Positions 7,398 to 14,023 of a DNA stretch of 17,209 nt are shown here, piece by piece. Both the position numbers and the translations under genes were made by a program. The stretch's first letter is position 1. Each line of letters starts with the position of its first letter. This stretch comes from an uncultured beta proteobacterium. GTDB taxonomy: Bacteria > Pseudomonadota > Gammaproteobacteria > Burkholderiales > Rhodocyclaceae. The stretch is from positions 1-17,209 of the forward strand of contig CAJBIL010000480.1 in assembly GCA_903953145.1 (NCBI GenBank), read 5' to 3'. Below the pieces are notes generated by a model. The model did no database searches and was not told the DNA's origin. It was given only the letters and a program-made list of their open reading frames with translations.

Positions 7398-7733
7398 CTA
7401 CTCCACCGGGAATCCGCGCATCAACTGATCAACGACCCAGCCCGCCTCAGCTTCGGTCAGAAAACGATGCCACGGCGGCATGGGTGTACCGGGGCGGCCG
7501 CCGTAGATGGTGGCAATCAGCGAATCTGCCGGCTTGCCGCGCAAGACCTCCGGCTTCAGCGATGGCCCAAGGCCACCTTGCAGCGTCATGCCGTGACAGG
7601 AGCCACAATCCTGACGCACAAGATGGACGATTTCCTTCTGGCGTTCAGGTGTTGGTGCCACTGAAACAACAGCTGTTTGCGCCCTCACCGGCACGGGCAG
7701 CAACGCAGCGACAAGCAGTAAAAAATAGCGCAT
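7398..7733 (-). CDS. nirC: NirC-like cytochrome c55X
   Basis: A 111-residue monohaem cytochrome c. It has a signal peptide (residues 1-19), one CXXCH site in QDCGSCHGM (Cys43, Cys46, His47) and Met85 in GRPGTPMPPWHRFL as the likely sixth ligand. The GTPMPPW and LTEAEAGWVV segments match the small cytochrome c55X (NirC) of nitrite-reductase clusters, where it is linked to haem d1 maturation or electron donation to NirS. No nirS or haem d1 genes are in this window, so the gene sits alone. The start at 7733 puts a proper signal peptide at the N terminus; longer frames upstream add unlikely sequence. The family call is good, the NirC function is inference. Confidence 0.75.
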   Translation of the reverse strand: MRYFLLLVAALLPVPVRAQTAVVSVAPTPERQKEIVHLVRQDCGSCHGMTLQGGLGPSLKPEVLRGKPADSLIATIYGGRPGTPMPPWHRFLTEAEAGWVVDQLMRGFPVE

Positions 7734-7826
7734 TTTCAAATCACGGGAAGGTTGATCCTGCGCCGCAATATACCGCATCCACCGCCGGTAATGGCTGTGC
7801 CATCGCGCTTCAGCCTCGTCATCCAC

Positions 7827-7843
7827 TGCGGCAATATGCCACA
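7827..7843 (-). promoter_or_regulatory. RegA/PrrA-like box D between nirC-like and copper-uptake genes
   Basis: TGCGGCAATATGCCACA is a copy of the palindrome at 790. The 16 bases 7823-7838 are identical to 786-801, so by orientation it points toward the nirC-like gene (start 102 bp away). A degenerate copy, CGCCGCAATATACCGCA (7761-7777), covers TATATT, a possible minus-strand -10 at 7772-7767. The gap 7734-7968 contains no gene I can support; an AT-rich patch at 7850-7895 may hold the plus-strand promoter. Confidence 0.45.
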
Positions 7844-7968
7844 CGCGAGAAATTTAAATTCTTTGTAAACTGCGCAGCCACCTGCAAATATTTTCTCCCG
7901 GGCACTCGACAAACACAACAAACGTACCGCCTGTTTTTAACTGAATCACCCAACCGGAAATAATCATC

Positions 7969-8460
7969 ATGCCTGATCAAATTTTCCGCCGCTTCATTTT
8001 GGCCACGCTCGCCACGCTGTTTCTATTGCCCGCGGCCGCAAGAGCCACCGGCGAAGCAACCGAGGCTGCATCAATCCGTACGCTGATCAGCACGATCTAC
8101 GACAAGCCGGAAGCCCGCGTGCAGACTGACCCGGTGGTTGTCATCGGAGATCACGCAGTCGCTGACTGGATTCAGGGCGAACGCGGCGGGCGGGCGTTAA
8201 TGCGGCGCGAGCAAGGCAAATGGCAAGTCGTAATGTGTGCGGGTGAGGGCCTGCGTCACGCCGACACGCTTCAGCAAGGCGGTGTTCCGGCAACGACGGC
8301 AAAACAGATGGCAAAAAAACTGGCGCAAGCTGAAAAGCCCCTGGCAACCAGTCTGCGCAAGCAATTCGACCTCTTCGGCACAACCAATGACCCGATCAAC
8401 AAAGAACATGCCGGGCACCCCGCACACGCACTCGATCACCCTGCCGCGCAAAAACACTAA
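7969..8460 (+). CDS. Periplasmic 'copper uptake system-associated' type protein
   Basis: A 163-residue secreted protein with a signal peptide (residues 1-26, cleavage near ARAT/GE). The middle part reads like a small NTF2-type or lumazine-like fold: AVADWIQGERGGRALMRR then GKWQVVMCAGEGL with a single Cys90. The C terminus is His-rich (His147, 150, 153, 157, 163), which would suit metal binding. I recognise it as similar to proteins named 'copper uptake system-associated', found beside TonB-dependent receptors; no biochemical role is known to me. The stop is 37 bp before the next receptor, so the two are probably one operon. The ribosome site is weak. Confidence 0.7.
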   Translation: MPDQIFRRFILATLATLFLLPAAARATGEATEAASIRTLISTIYDKPEARVQTDPVVVIGDHAVADWIQGERGGRALMRREQGKWQVVMCAGEGLRHADTLQQGGVPATTAKQMAKKLAQAEKPLATSLRKQFDLFGTTNDPINKEHAGHPAHALDHPAAQKH

Positions 8461-8484
8461 TCAGCAATCCACACAAAACCCACC

Positions 8485-8500
8485 GAGGAATCTCAAATTG
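8485..8500 (+). promoter_or_regulatory. Ribosome site that fixes a TTG start for the second receptor
   Basis: GAGGA at 8485-8489 lies 8 nt before TTG at 8498-8500. The codons after TTG encode a clean signal peptide, while the longer in-frame extension back to 8237 overlaps the preceding gene and has no signal-peptide character. Confidence 0.8.
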
Positions 8501-10402
8501 AAGCTTAAGGCCATCCCCCTCGCTGTTGCTCTGCTCTGTGCCGGTACGGTTCACGCGCAAAATGCGACGCTATCAACGGTTTCAGTAACCGCCAGCCCGA
8601 TCATTGAAGATAACCGCGTCGACAAGTTCTCCAGCTTCTCAACCGTCGTTACCGAAAACCAGTTGCGCGACCAGAATGCGGTGGATCTGGCCTCTGCTCT
8701 GCGCCATACGCCCGGTGTTGAAATTTCGCGTTACAACCCGGTCGGTTCCTTTGGTGGCGATCAGGGTGGCGCGGTCTATATTCGTGGCATGGGTGTCAGC
8801 CGTCCGGGCAGCGAGATCAAAACCTATGTCGACGGCGTGCCGGTTTATATGGGCGTTTGGAACCATCCCTTGCTCGACTTGTTGCCAGTGAATGGCATGC
8901 AATCGGTAACCATCAACAAGAGCCCGCAACCGCAGATCAACGGCAACAACTTTGCCTCGATCAACCTGGAAACGAAGCGCGCGACTGAAGACGGGATTCA
9001 CGGCAGCGGCAGGGTTTCAGCCGGCTCCTTCGGCACCGTTGTTGAACAGGTCGATCTGGCAGGCCGTAGCGGCGCACTGGATTTTTCCCTGGCCCAAGGC
9101 TACGCAAAGTCGAACGGTCATCGTGCCAATTCTGACGGTGAGCTAAACAATCTGATGGGGCGTCTGGGCGCCAAGCTCAGCGAGCACTGGTCAGTTGGCG
9201 TCAGCTTTCTTTCGGTCGACAACAAGGCCAAAGACCCATACGACAACCGTCTGACCGCACCGGCAACTGCCCCGCGCTACGAATCATCAACCAACATGAT
9301 TTCCGCCTTTGTCTCGCATCAGCATGGCGACTGGCGCGGTGAATTCCGGGTCTACGACAATCAGGGCAAAGGCAATTTATACGACGATGCACGCCCGATG
9401 GTTGGCTGGGGAACCTTCCTCACCAACTTCAGCATGAGCGGCCTGCGCTGGAAGGAACAATTTTCGCCCTGGGCGGGCGGCACCGTCGTACTCGGCGTCG
9501 ATCAGGACAAGGTTTCCGGCGAAGTTAACGGCCCGAATACGGGTGGCTGGACAAAAATGCCGGAATTCCGCGTCACCTCCCCGCATCTGGCATTGAGCCA
9601 GAATATCGAGCTCAGCAAAAACTGGGCGCTGGTGCCCTCTGCCGGGGTGCGGACTTACAACCACAGCCAGTATGCGTCCAGAACCGCGCCGCACGCGGGC
9701 GTATCGCTAGTTTCCGAACAGTTGACCATATTCGCCAATGTGTCTCGCGGGATCAACTACCCCGGCCTTGAGGGCGCAGCATTGCAAGCCGCAATCCCGT
9801 TCATGTTTGCCGGCACGACCTGGAAAAAGTTGTCGCCGGAAGAACTTGATCATCAGGAAATCGGCGTTAAATTTGCGCCAACCGAAGCAACGCAAATTGA
9901 CCTGAGCCTGTTCCGCGACGAGGTAAAGAATCGCTACGCCTACGACCTGTCCTTCGCCTCAACAACCTTTTACAACCTTGGCACCTACCGGACAAACGGT
10001 GCCGAATTGTCAGTCAAGCAAAAGATTGCACGGGACTGGGCAGTTTTCGGCGGTCTGACACTGCTTGATCCAAGCATCAGCAATCTGCCTTACACGCCAA
10101 AAACTGCGTTCACTGCCGGGGTCAACGGCCAGCTTGGGCCGATTCGTGTTGCCGTTGATGCGCAGTATCAATCCGAAGTATTTGCACTGAGTCGTGATCG
10201 CAACACGCTGAACCCCAATATACAAAGGGTTGGCGCCTATACCGTTGTGAATGCCCGGCTGTCGTACCCAGTTTCTGCGCTGGGCAAGAAAGGCGAAGTT
10301 TTTATCGCCGCAGAAAATCTCTTTGATCGTGATTACGCCTATCGCCCCGGTTACCCGATGCCAGGGCGCAACGGGCAACTTGGCGTGTCAGCGAGTTTTT
10401 AA
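8498..10402 (+). CDS. TonB-dependent receptor, probably metal (copper) uptake
   Basis: A 634-residue outer-membrane receptor starting at TTG. It has a signal peptide (residues 1-21, cleavage near VHAQ/N), a TonB box-like LSTVSVTA segment, a plug domain (ALRHTPGVEISRY, AVYIRGMGVSRPG, TYVDGVPVYMGVWNHP) and a barrel ending with ENLFDRDYAYRPGYPMPGR and the terminal SASF. The substrate is not evident from sequence. It lacks the C-X3-M/H-X-M pair of OprC. Linkage to the His-tailed copper-uptake-type protein and to tonB-exbB-exbD suggests copper, possibly bound to a carrier. An iron siderophore or other chelate remains possible. Confidence 0.88.
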   Translation: MKLKAIPLAVALLCAGTVHAQNATLSTVSVTASPIIEDNRVDKFSSFSTVVTENQLRDQNAVDLASALRHTPGVEISRYNPVGSFGGDQGGAVYIRGMGVSRPGSEIKTYVDGVPVYMGVWNHPLLDLLPVNGMQSVTINKSPQPQINGNNFASINLETKRATEDGIHGSGRVSAGSFGTVVEQVDLAGRSGALDFSLAQGYAKSNGHRANSDGELNNLMGRLGAKLSEHWSVGVSFLSVDNKAKDPYDNRLTAPATAPRYESSTNMISAFVSHQHGDWRGEFRVYDNQGKGNLYDDARPMVGWGTFLTNFSMSGLRWKEQFSPWAGGTVVLGVDQDKVSGEVNGPNTGGWTKMPEFRVTSPHLALSQNIELSKNWALVPSAGVRTYNHSQYASRTAPHAGVSLVSEQLTIFANVSRGINYPGLEGAALQAAIPFMFAGTTWKKLSPEELDHQEIGVKFAPTEATQIDLSLFRDEVKNRYAYDLSFASTTFYNLGTYRTNGAELSVKQKIARDWAVFGGLTLLDPSISNLPYTPKTAFTAGVNGQLGPIRVAVDAQYQSEVFALSRDRNTLNPNIQRVGAYTVVNARLSYPVSALGKKGEVFIAAENLFDRDYAYRPGYPMPGRNGQLGVSASF

Positions 10403-10468
10403 GCGCATCGATTTTGCCGCTATAAGGTGATGCTGCAAAGCAATGCCCTGTAGCGGCCAAACCGGTGG

Positions 10469-10514
10469 TGCGACAATATGCCGCATTCACCAAACTGTGG
10501 AAGCAGATTACGAT
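10469..10514 (+). promoter_or_regulatory. RegA/PrrA-like box C and promoter of the 60-residue gene
   Basis: TGCGACAATATGCCGCA (10469-10485) is the best-formed copy of the palindrome. A -10 hexamer TACGAT (10509-10514) lies at the same centre-to-centre distance (34.5 bp) as at oprC. The flanks also agree with box B: TGG before the box and TTC after it. The implied start is near 10521, 38 bp before the ATG. The gap 10403-10558 holds nothing else beyond a 7-bp inverted repeat (10416-10422/10451-10457). Confidence 0.5.
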
Positions 10515-10558
10515 TCGACCTGTGGCGTTATCGCCAATCGCATCAGGGAGAATTAATC

Positions 10559-10741
10559 ATGCAAAACAACCTACAAGACAACGCCGACGAAGGCAGCGAG
10601 CTGCCATCGCTATTGCTCGGCGCGGGTTTCGCGCTGGCTTCGCTGATTATCCTGCCGGCGCTGGCGCAACGCGTCGGCATTGGCGCCAGCCTGACCATCG
10701 CATTGCGTGGCGCACTGATGCGCGCTTCTAACCGCGTTTAA
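10559..10741 (+). CDS. Small (60-residue) membrane protein, unknown
   Basis: A short protein with an acidic N terminus (DNADEGSE), one or two hydrophobic segments (about residues 17-37 and 41-53) and a basic end (RGALMRASNRV). AGGGAG lies 8 nt before the ATG, a strong ribosome site, and the gene has its own boxed promoter. I do not recognise a family. It lies between the receptor operon and the ABC-transporter run. The promoter shared in style with oprC suggests a role under the same redox or copper control, perhaps as a small helper of a membrane complex. Confidence 0.7.
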   Translation: MQNNLQDNADEGSELPSLLLGAGFALASLIILPALAQRVGIGASLTIALRGALMRASNRV

Positions 10742-10787
10742 GCTTTTTTGCTTTGCCGCAGCCCTTTCGGGGATGCGCTAAAAAACA

Positions 10788-10809
10788 AATATCATCAAAC
10801 GATGATATT
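10788..10809. repeat. Perfect 9-bp inverted repeat before the ABC-transporter run
   Basis: AATATCATC and GATGATATT are separated by AAAC. This 22-bp palindrome lies 60-80 bp upstream of the ATG at 10869, in the promoter position of the downstream run. It is AT-rich in an otherwise GC-rich region and could be an operator. A half-site TGCGGCA (10828-10834) of the RegA/PrrA-like box follows, but its second half is poorly conserved. The gap 10742-10868 contains no gene I can support. Confidence 0.5.
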
Positions 10810-10868
10810 CTTATATCTCTTGGATATTGCGGCATAATCCGGTGCATAACTCTCTTGCGCTACCCATC

Positions 10869-11207
10869 ATGTCCGTCGCCCGCCCCAGCCATCTACTCCT
10901 TATCGCTGTATTTTTCGCCGCCGGTATCTTTATCGCCACCTTCGCCGATGCCGCCTGGTTGCGCCACCAACGTGGCAGTGCAACAGAACAGAATCGCGCG
11001 CTGGTCACGCAGTTGCAACTCACCGATCTCTGCCTGTTCACCGAAGCCCGCTACACCCGCCACCTGTCGCAGGCTGATCTGCATTCAGCCTTTCAGGATC
11101 ATCCACTCGGGCTGGAAAAATTCCCGACCGGCTCGCTCGTCGCACCGCCCGCTCACCTGATTGCCGCTCATGAACGCCTGGATCGCCAAGCAGCAATACC
11201 TGATTGA
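10869..11207 (+). CDS. Small membrane-anchored periplasmic protein, unknown
   Basis: A 112-residue protein with an N-terminal hydrophobic segment (about residues 7-29) and a hydrophilic remainder exposed to the periplasm, including LTDLCLFTEARYTRHLSQADLHSAF with one Cys55 and several His. I do not recognise the family. The ATG at 10869 is preferred to a TTG at 10827 because the anchor then begins near the N terminus. The end overlaps the next gene by 38 bp, which points to translational coupling with the FtsX-type permease. It probably works with the ABC/polytopic/thioredoxin unit that follows. Confidence 0.7.
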   Translation: MSVARPSHLLLIAVFFAAGIFIATFADAAWLRHQRGSATEQNRALVTQLQLTDLCLFTEARYTRHLSQADLHSAFQDHPLGLEKFPTGSLVAPPAHLIAAHERLDRQAAIPD

Positions 11208-12303
11208 TTTCACGCTCTCGTCGCTGGCACGGCGCAAGGCAAAAAATCTCGGCCTGCTGATCGTCTACACACTGATCGTTTTCCTGCTCGCCTCGGTGAT
11301 GCTGTTCACGCACGCCCTGCGCCACGAGGCGGCGCACGTGCTCGACGGCGCACCGGAGGTGGTTTTACAGCGCATGGTTGCCGGCCGCCATGACCTGATC
11401 CCGCCCGGCTATCTCGAGCGGCTCGGCCGCATTCGCGGCGTGCAGAACAAGGAAGGCCGGCTGTGGGGCTACTACTACGACCCGGTGGTCAAGGCCAATT
11501 ACACCTTCATGGTGCCGAACCGCGAGCCTGTCCCAGCCGGCACACTGGTGGTCGGCGCGGCGCTGGCCAAGGCGCGCGGGCTGGCAGTCGGCAACGTCAT
11601 CTCGTTTCGTTCTTATTCCGGCAAACTATTCGGTTTTAGCGTGGCACGCATCCTGTCGCCCGACACTGAGTTAGTCAGTGCTGATCTGGTGCTGCTCAAC
11701 GAGGGTGATTTCCGTAATTTTTTTGAAATTGCTCCCGGCTACTTTACTGATATTGCACTCTCGGTCGCTAATCCGCAGGAAGTCCGCAACGTCGCCACCA
11801 AGCTTGCGCAGCAATTCCCCGATTCGCGCCCGATCCTGCGCGACGAGATACTGCGCACCTACGAGTCAATCTTCAACTGGCGCGAAGGCATTGTGCTGGC
11901 GCTGGCCTCGCTGGCAATTCTCGCCTTCGCCATTTTCGCGTGGGAAAAAGCGTCCGGCCTGTCGGCTGAAGAAAAACGAGAAATCGGCATTCTCAAAGCC
12001 ATCGGCTGGGAAACCGGCGACGTGATCAAAATGAAGTTCTGGGAAGGCGCCTTAGTGTCGCTGGCTGCCTTCGTCTTCGGCTATGTGCTCGCCTACCTCC
12101 ATGTTTTTCATACGTCGGCAATGCTGTTTACACCCGTACTCAAGGGCTGGGCCGTGCTCTACCCGCACTTCGACCTGCCACCGGTAATCGACGGCTTCCA
12201 GGTCGCGACGCTGTTTTTCTTCACCGTTTTTCCTTATGCAGCTGCAACGCTGGTGCCAATCTGGCGCGCCGCGATTACCGATCCCGACTCGGTGATGCGT
12301 TGA
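11170..12303 (+). CDS. FtsX/MacB-type ABC permease
   Basis: A 377-residue permease of the FtsX/LolC/MacB type. One membrane helix (about 25-47) precedes a large periplasmic domain (about 48-235), and three helices follow (about 239-258, 292-312 and 343-366). The cytoplasmic coupling loop EKREIGILKAIGW (268-280) is the family hallmark. Such proteins do mechanotransmission or lipoprotein/peptide export rather than classical substrate transport. The ATG at 11170 lies inside the preceding gene. The ATPase follows 13 bp downstream. Nothing in the sequence names the substrate. The neighbouring thiol-disulphide lipoprotein and Cys/His membrane protein suggest an envelope redox or metal role. Confidence 0.88.
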   Translation: MNAWIAKQQYLIDFTLSSLARRKAKNLGLLIVYTLIVFLLASVMLFTHALRHEAAHVLDGAPEVVLQRMVAGRHDLIPPGYLERLGRIRGVQNKEGRLWGYYYDPVVKANYTFMVPNREPVPAGTLVVGAALAKARGLAVGNVISFRSYSGKLFGFSVARILSPDTELVSADLVLLNEGDFRNFFEIAPGYFTDIALSVANPQEVRNVATKLAQQFPDSRPILRDEILRTYESIFNWREGIVLALASLAILAFAIFAWEKASGLSAEEKREIGILKAIGWETGDVIKMKFWEGALVSLAAFVFGYVLAYLHVFHTSAMLFTPVLKGWAVLYPHFDLPPVIDGFQVATLFFFTVFPYAAATLVPIWRAAITDPDSVMR

Positions 12304-12316
12304 TGAGAATGATGAG

Positions 12317-13024
12317 ATGATCGAACTGACAGACATCCGCAAAGCCTTCAACCAGGGGCGCGAGAACGAGTTTCATGCGCTTGGCGGGATTGACCTGCAA
12401 TTGCCGGCTCAACGTGTCACCGCGCTGCGCGGGCCGAGTGGTTCGGGCAAGACGACGCTGCTGTCGATCATCGGCTGCCTGTCGCGGCCAACCAGTGGCC
12501 GTGTGCGCCTCAAGGGGCAGGATATTTCCGGCCTGCCCGAACGCTTCCTGACCGACATCCGCCGGCAGACTTTCGGCTTCGTTTTCCAGCAGTTCAACCT
12601 GATCAAGGGTTTGTCTGCGCTGGAGAACGTGATGTTGCCAGCCTACCCGCTCGGCGGAGACTGGCGCGAGCTGCACGAAAAGGCGCAACGCCTACTCGGC
12701 GACCTGCGTTTGTCACACCGCCGCGAGGCGCGCGTCGAGTGGCTTTCGGGCGGAGAGCAGCAGCGCGTGGCGATTGCCCGCGCACTGATCAACGACCCGG
12801 AAATCATCATCGCCGACGAGCCCACCGCCAATCTGGATACCGCCTTGTCGATGGAGTTCATGGCGATTCTGGAAAAACTCTCGGCCAGCGGCAAGACGGT
12901 GATCCTCACCAGTCACGACCCGCTGGTTGTCGATTCGTCCATCGTGCATCAGGTCGTCGATATGCGCGACGGGCGTGTGGTGCGCCAAGATACAACGAGA
13001 AACACGATGGAGTCTCCGGCATGA
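12317..13024 (+). CDS. LolD/MacB-type ABC ATPase
   Basis: A 235-residue ATPase with all ABC motifs: Walker A GPSGSGKT (39-46), Q-loop near Gln91-Gln92, signature LSGGE (143-147), Walker B IIIADE (163-168) followed by the D-loop, and switch His200. The closest relatives by motif are LolD, MacB and FtsE, which pair with FtsX-type permeases like the one just upstream. GATGAG immediately before the ATG serves as ribosome site. Its stop overlaps the next start (ATGA, 13021-13024), which points to translational coupling with the polytopic protein. Confidence 0.93.
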   Translation: MIELTDIRKAFNQGRENEFHALGGIDLQLPAQRVTALRGPSGSGKTTLLSIIGCLSRPTSGRVRLKGQDISGLPERFLTDIRRQTFGFVFQQFNLIKGLSALENVMLPAYPLGGDWRELHEKAQRLLGDLRLSHRREARVEWLSGGEQQRVAIARALINDPEIIIADEPTANLDTALSMEFMAILEKLSASGKTVILTSHDPLVVDSSIVHQVVDMRDGRVVRQDTTRNTMESPA

Positions 13025-14022
13025 TTTTCCAGCCGGCGATCATTGCGCTGCTGCTCGCCTCGCTGGTCTGCGTCGGCCTACTCGTCGTCTCGGCGCCGTT
13101 CGCCTTCGATATCATCCGCCACTGGAACATCCGCAGCGGCAGCGAACGGCAACTGGTGCTGGAGCGCCGCACCTATCTGCTGTCAACACTGCTCACTTTT
13201 GTCTTTGCTACCCAACTCGTCGCGTTGCTGCTCTTCGTCTTCAATGCCGACAAGATGTCGTCAATGTTCGTCGGCGCGATGTGTGCGGTCGGCACGTTGA
13301 ACGTCAATGTTTTCGGGTTTCCGGCACTGATCGCACAGATCGTCGTATTCTTTCTGGCGGCCAACTGGCTGGTCATCAACCACGTTGACACACGCGCCCA
13401 CGACTACCCGCTGGTACGCATCAAATACATACTGCTGCTCGCCCTGCTGCCGCTGCTGTTGGTCGCCGCCGTACTCCAGTTGCGCTACTTCCTCGGCCTC
13501 AAGGCCGATGTAATCACCTCCTGCTGCGGCAGCCTGTTCTCGGAAGAAGCGCCGGGCGTTACCGGTGATGCCGCAGCCTCCCCCCCCTTGCCGACGATGA
13601 TTGCCTTCTACGTCGCGCTGGCACTTGCGGCCGGCGCCGGGCTCTTCTACCGCCTGCGCAAGCGCGGTGCCTACTTCGTTGCCCTGTTTTCAGGTGCTGC
13701 CTTTGTCGTAGCGATGGCCGGTATTCTCTCCTTCGTCTCGCTTTACATTTATGAGCATCCGCATCATCACTGCCCTTTCTGCGTACTCAAGCCCGAGTAC
13801 CACTATCAGGGCTACTGGCTGTACCTCCCGTTATTCATCGGCACAGCAGCCGGTTTGGGTGTTGGTGCGATTCAGCCGTTTTCGCGGGTTCCGAGTCTGA
13901 CCGTCATCGTGCCGGCGTTCGCCCGCAAGCTGGCAACGCTGGCCGCCGTGATGTGGAGTTTGTTTGCTGCCGTTGCCTCGTTCATGATCCTTAATTCCCG
14001 ACTTGTTTTGCTCGAAGGCTGA
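13021..14022 (+). CDS. Polytopic membrane protein with Cys-Cys and HHHCPFC motifs, unknown
   Basis: A 333-residue protein with about eight membrane helices (roughly 5-29, 51-73, 80-97, 100-120, 134-158, 191-210, 218-243, 265-283, 305-326). Two hydrophilic parts carry likely metal or redox ligands: ITSCCGS (Cys168, Cys169) and YEHPHHHCPFCVLKPEYHY (His246, His248-250, Cys251, Cys254, His261). I do not recognise an assigned function. The clustered Cys and His would suit copper or haem binding or a disulphide relay with the thioredoxin-like lipoprotein next door. The start overlaps the ATPase stop by 4 bp; the following gene begins 1 bp after its stop. A run of eight C (13580-13587) falls in the codons for residues 187-189. 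Confidence 0.8.
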   Translation: MIFQPAIIALLLASLVCVGLLVVSAPFAFDIIRHWNIRSGSERQLVLERRTYLLSTLLTFVFATQLVALLLFVFNADKMSSMFVGAMCAVGTLNVNVFGFPALIAQIVVFFLAANWLVINHVDTRAHDYPLVRIKYILLLALLPLLLVAAVLQLRYFLGLKADVITSCCGSLFSEEAPGVTGDAAASPPLPTMIAFYVALALAAGAGLFYRLRKRGAYFVALFSGAAFVVAMAGILSFVSLYIYEHPHHHCPFCVLKPEYHYQGYWLYLPLFIGTAAGLGVGAIQPFSRVPSLTVIVPAFARKLATLAAVMWSLFAAVASFMILNSRLVLLEG

Positions 14023-14023
14023 G

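Noticed and set aside
8237..8497. N-terminal extension of the second TonB-dependent receptor
   Set aside because: It overlaps the preceding gene out of frame and lacks a signal peptide; the TTG at 8498 has a good ribosome site and is followed directly by a signal peptide.
10416..10457. Inverted repeat GCCGCTA/TAGCGGC after the second receptor as a terminator
   Set aside because: The loop is 28 nt, the stem only 7 bp and no T run follows; too weak to call.
12739..13020. Longer frame in front of the polytopic membrane protein
   Set aside because: It lies fully inside the ATPase gene in another frame; the ATG at 13021 overlaps the ATPase stop in the usual coupled way.
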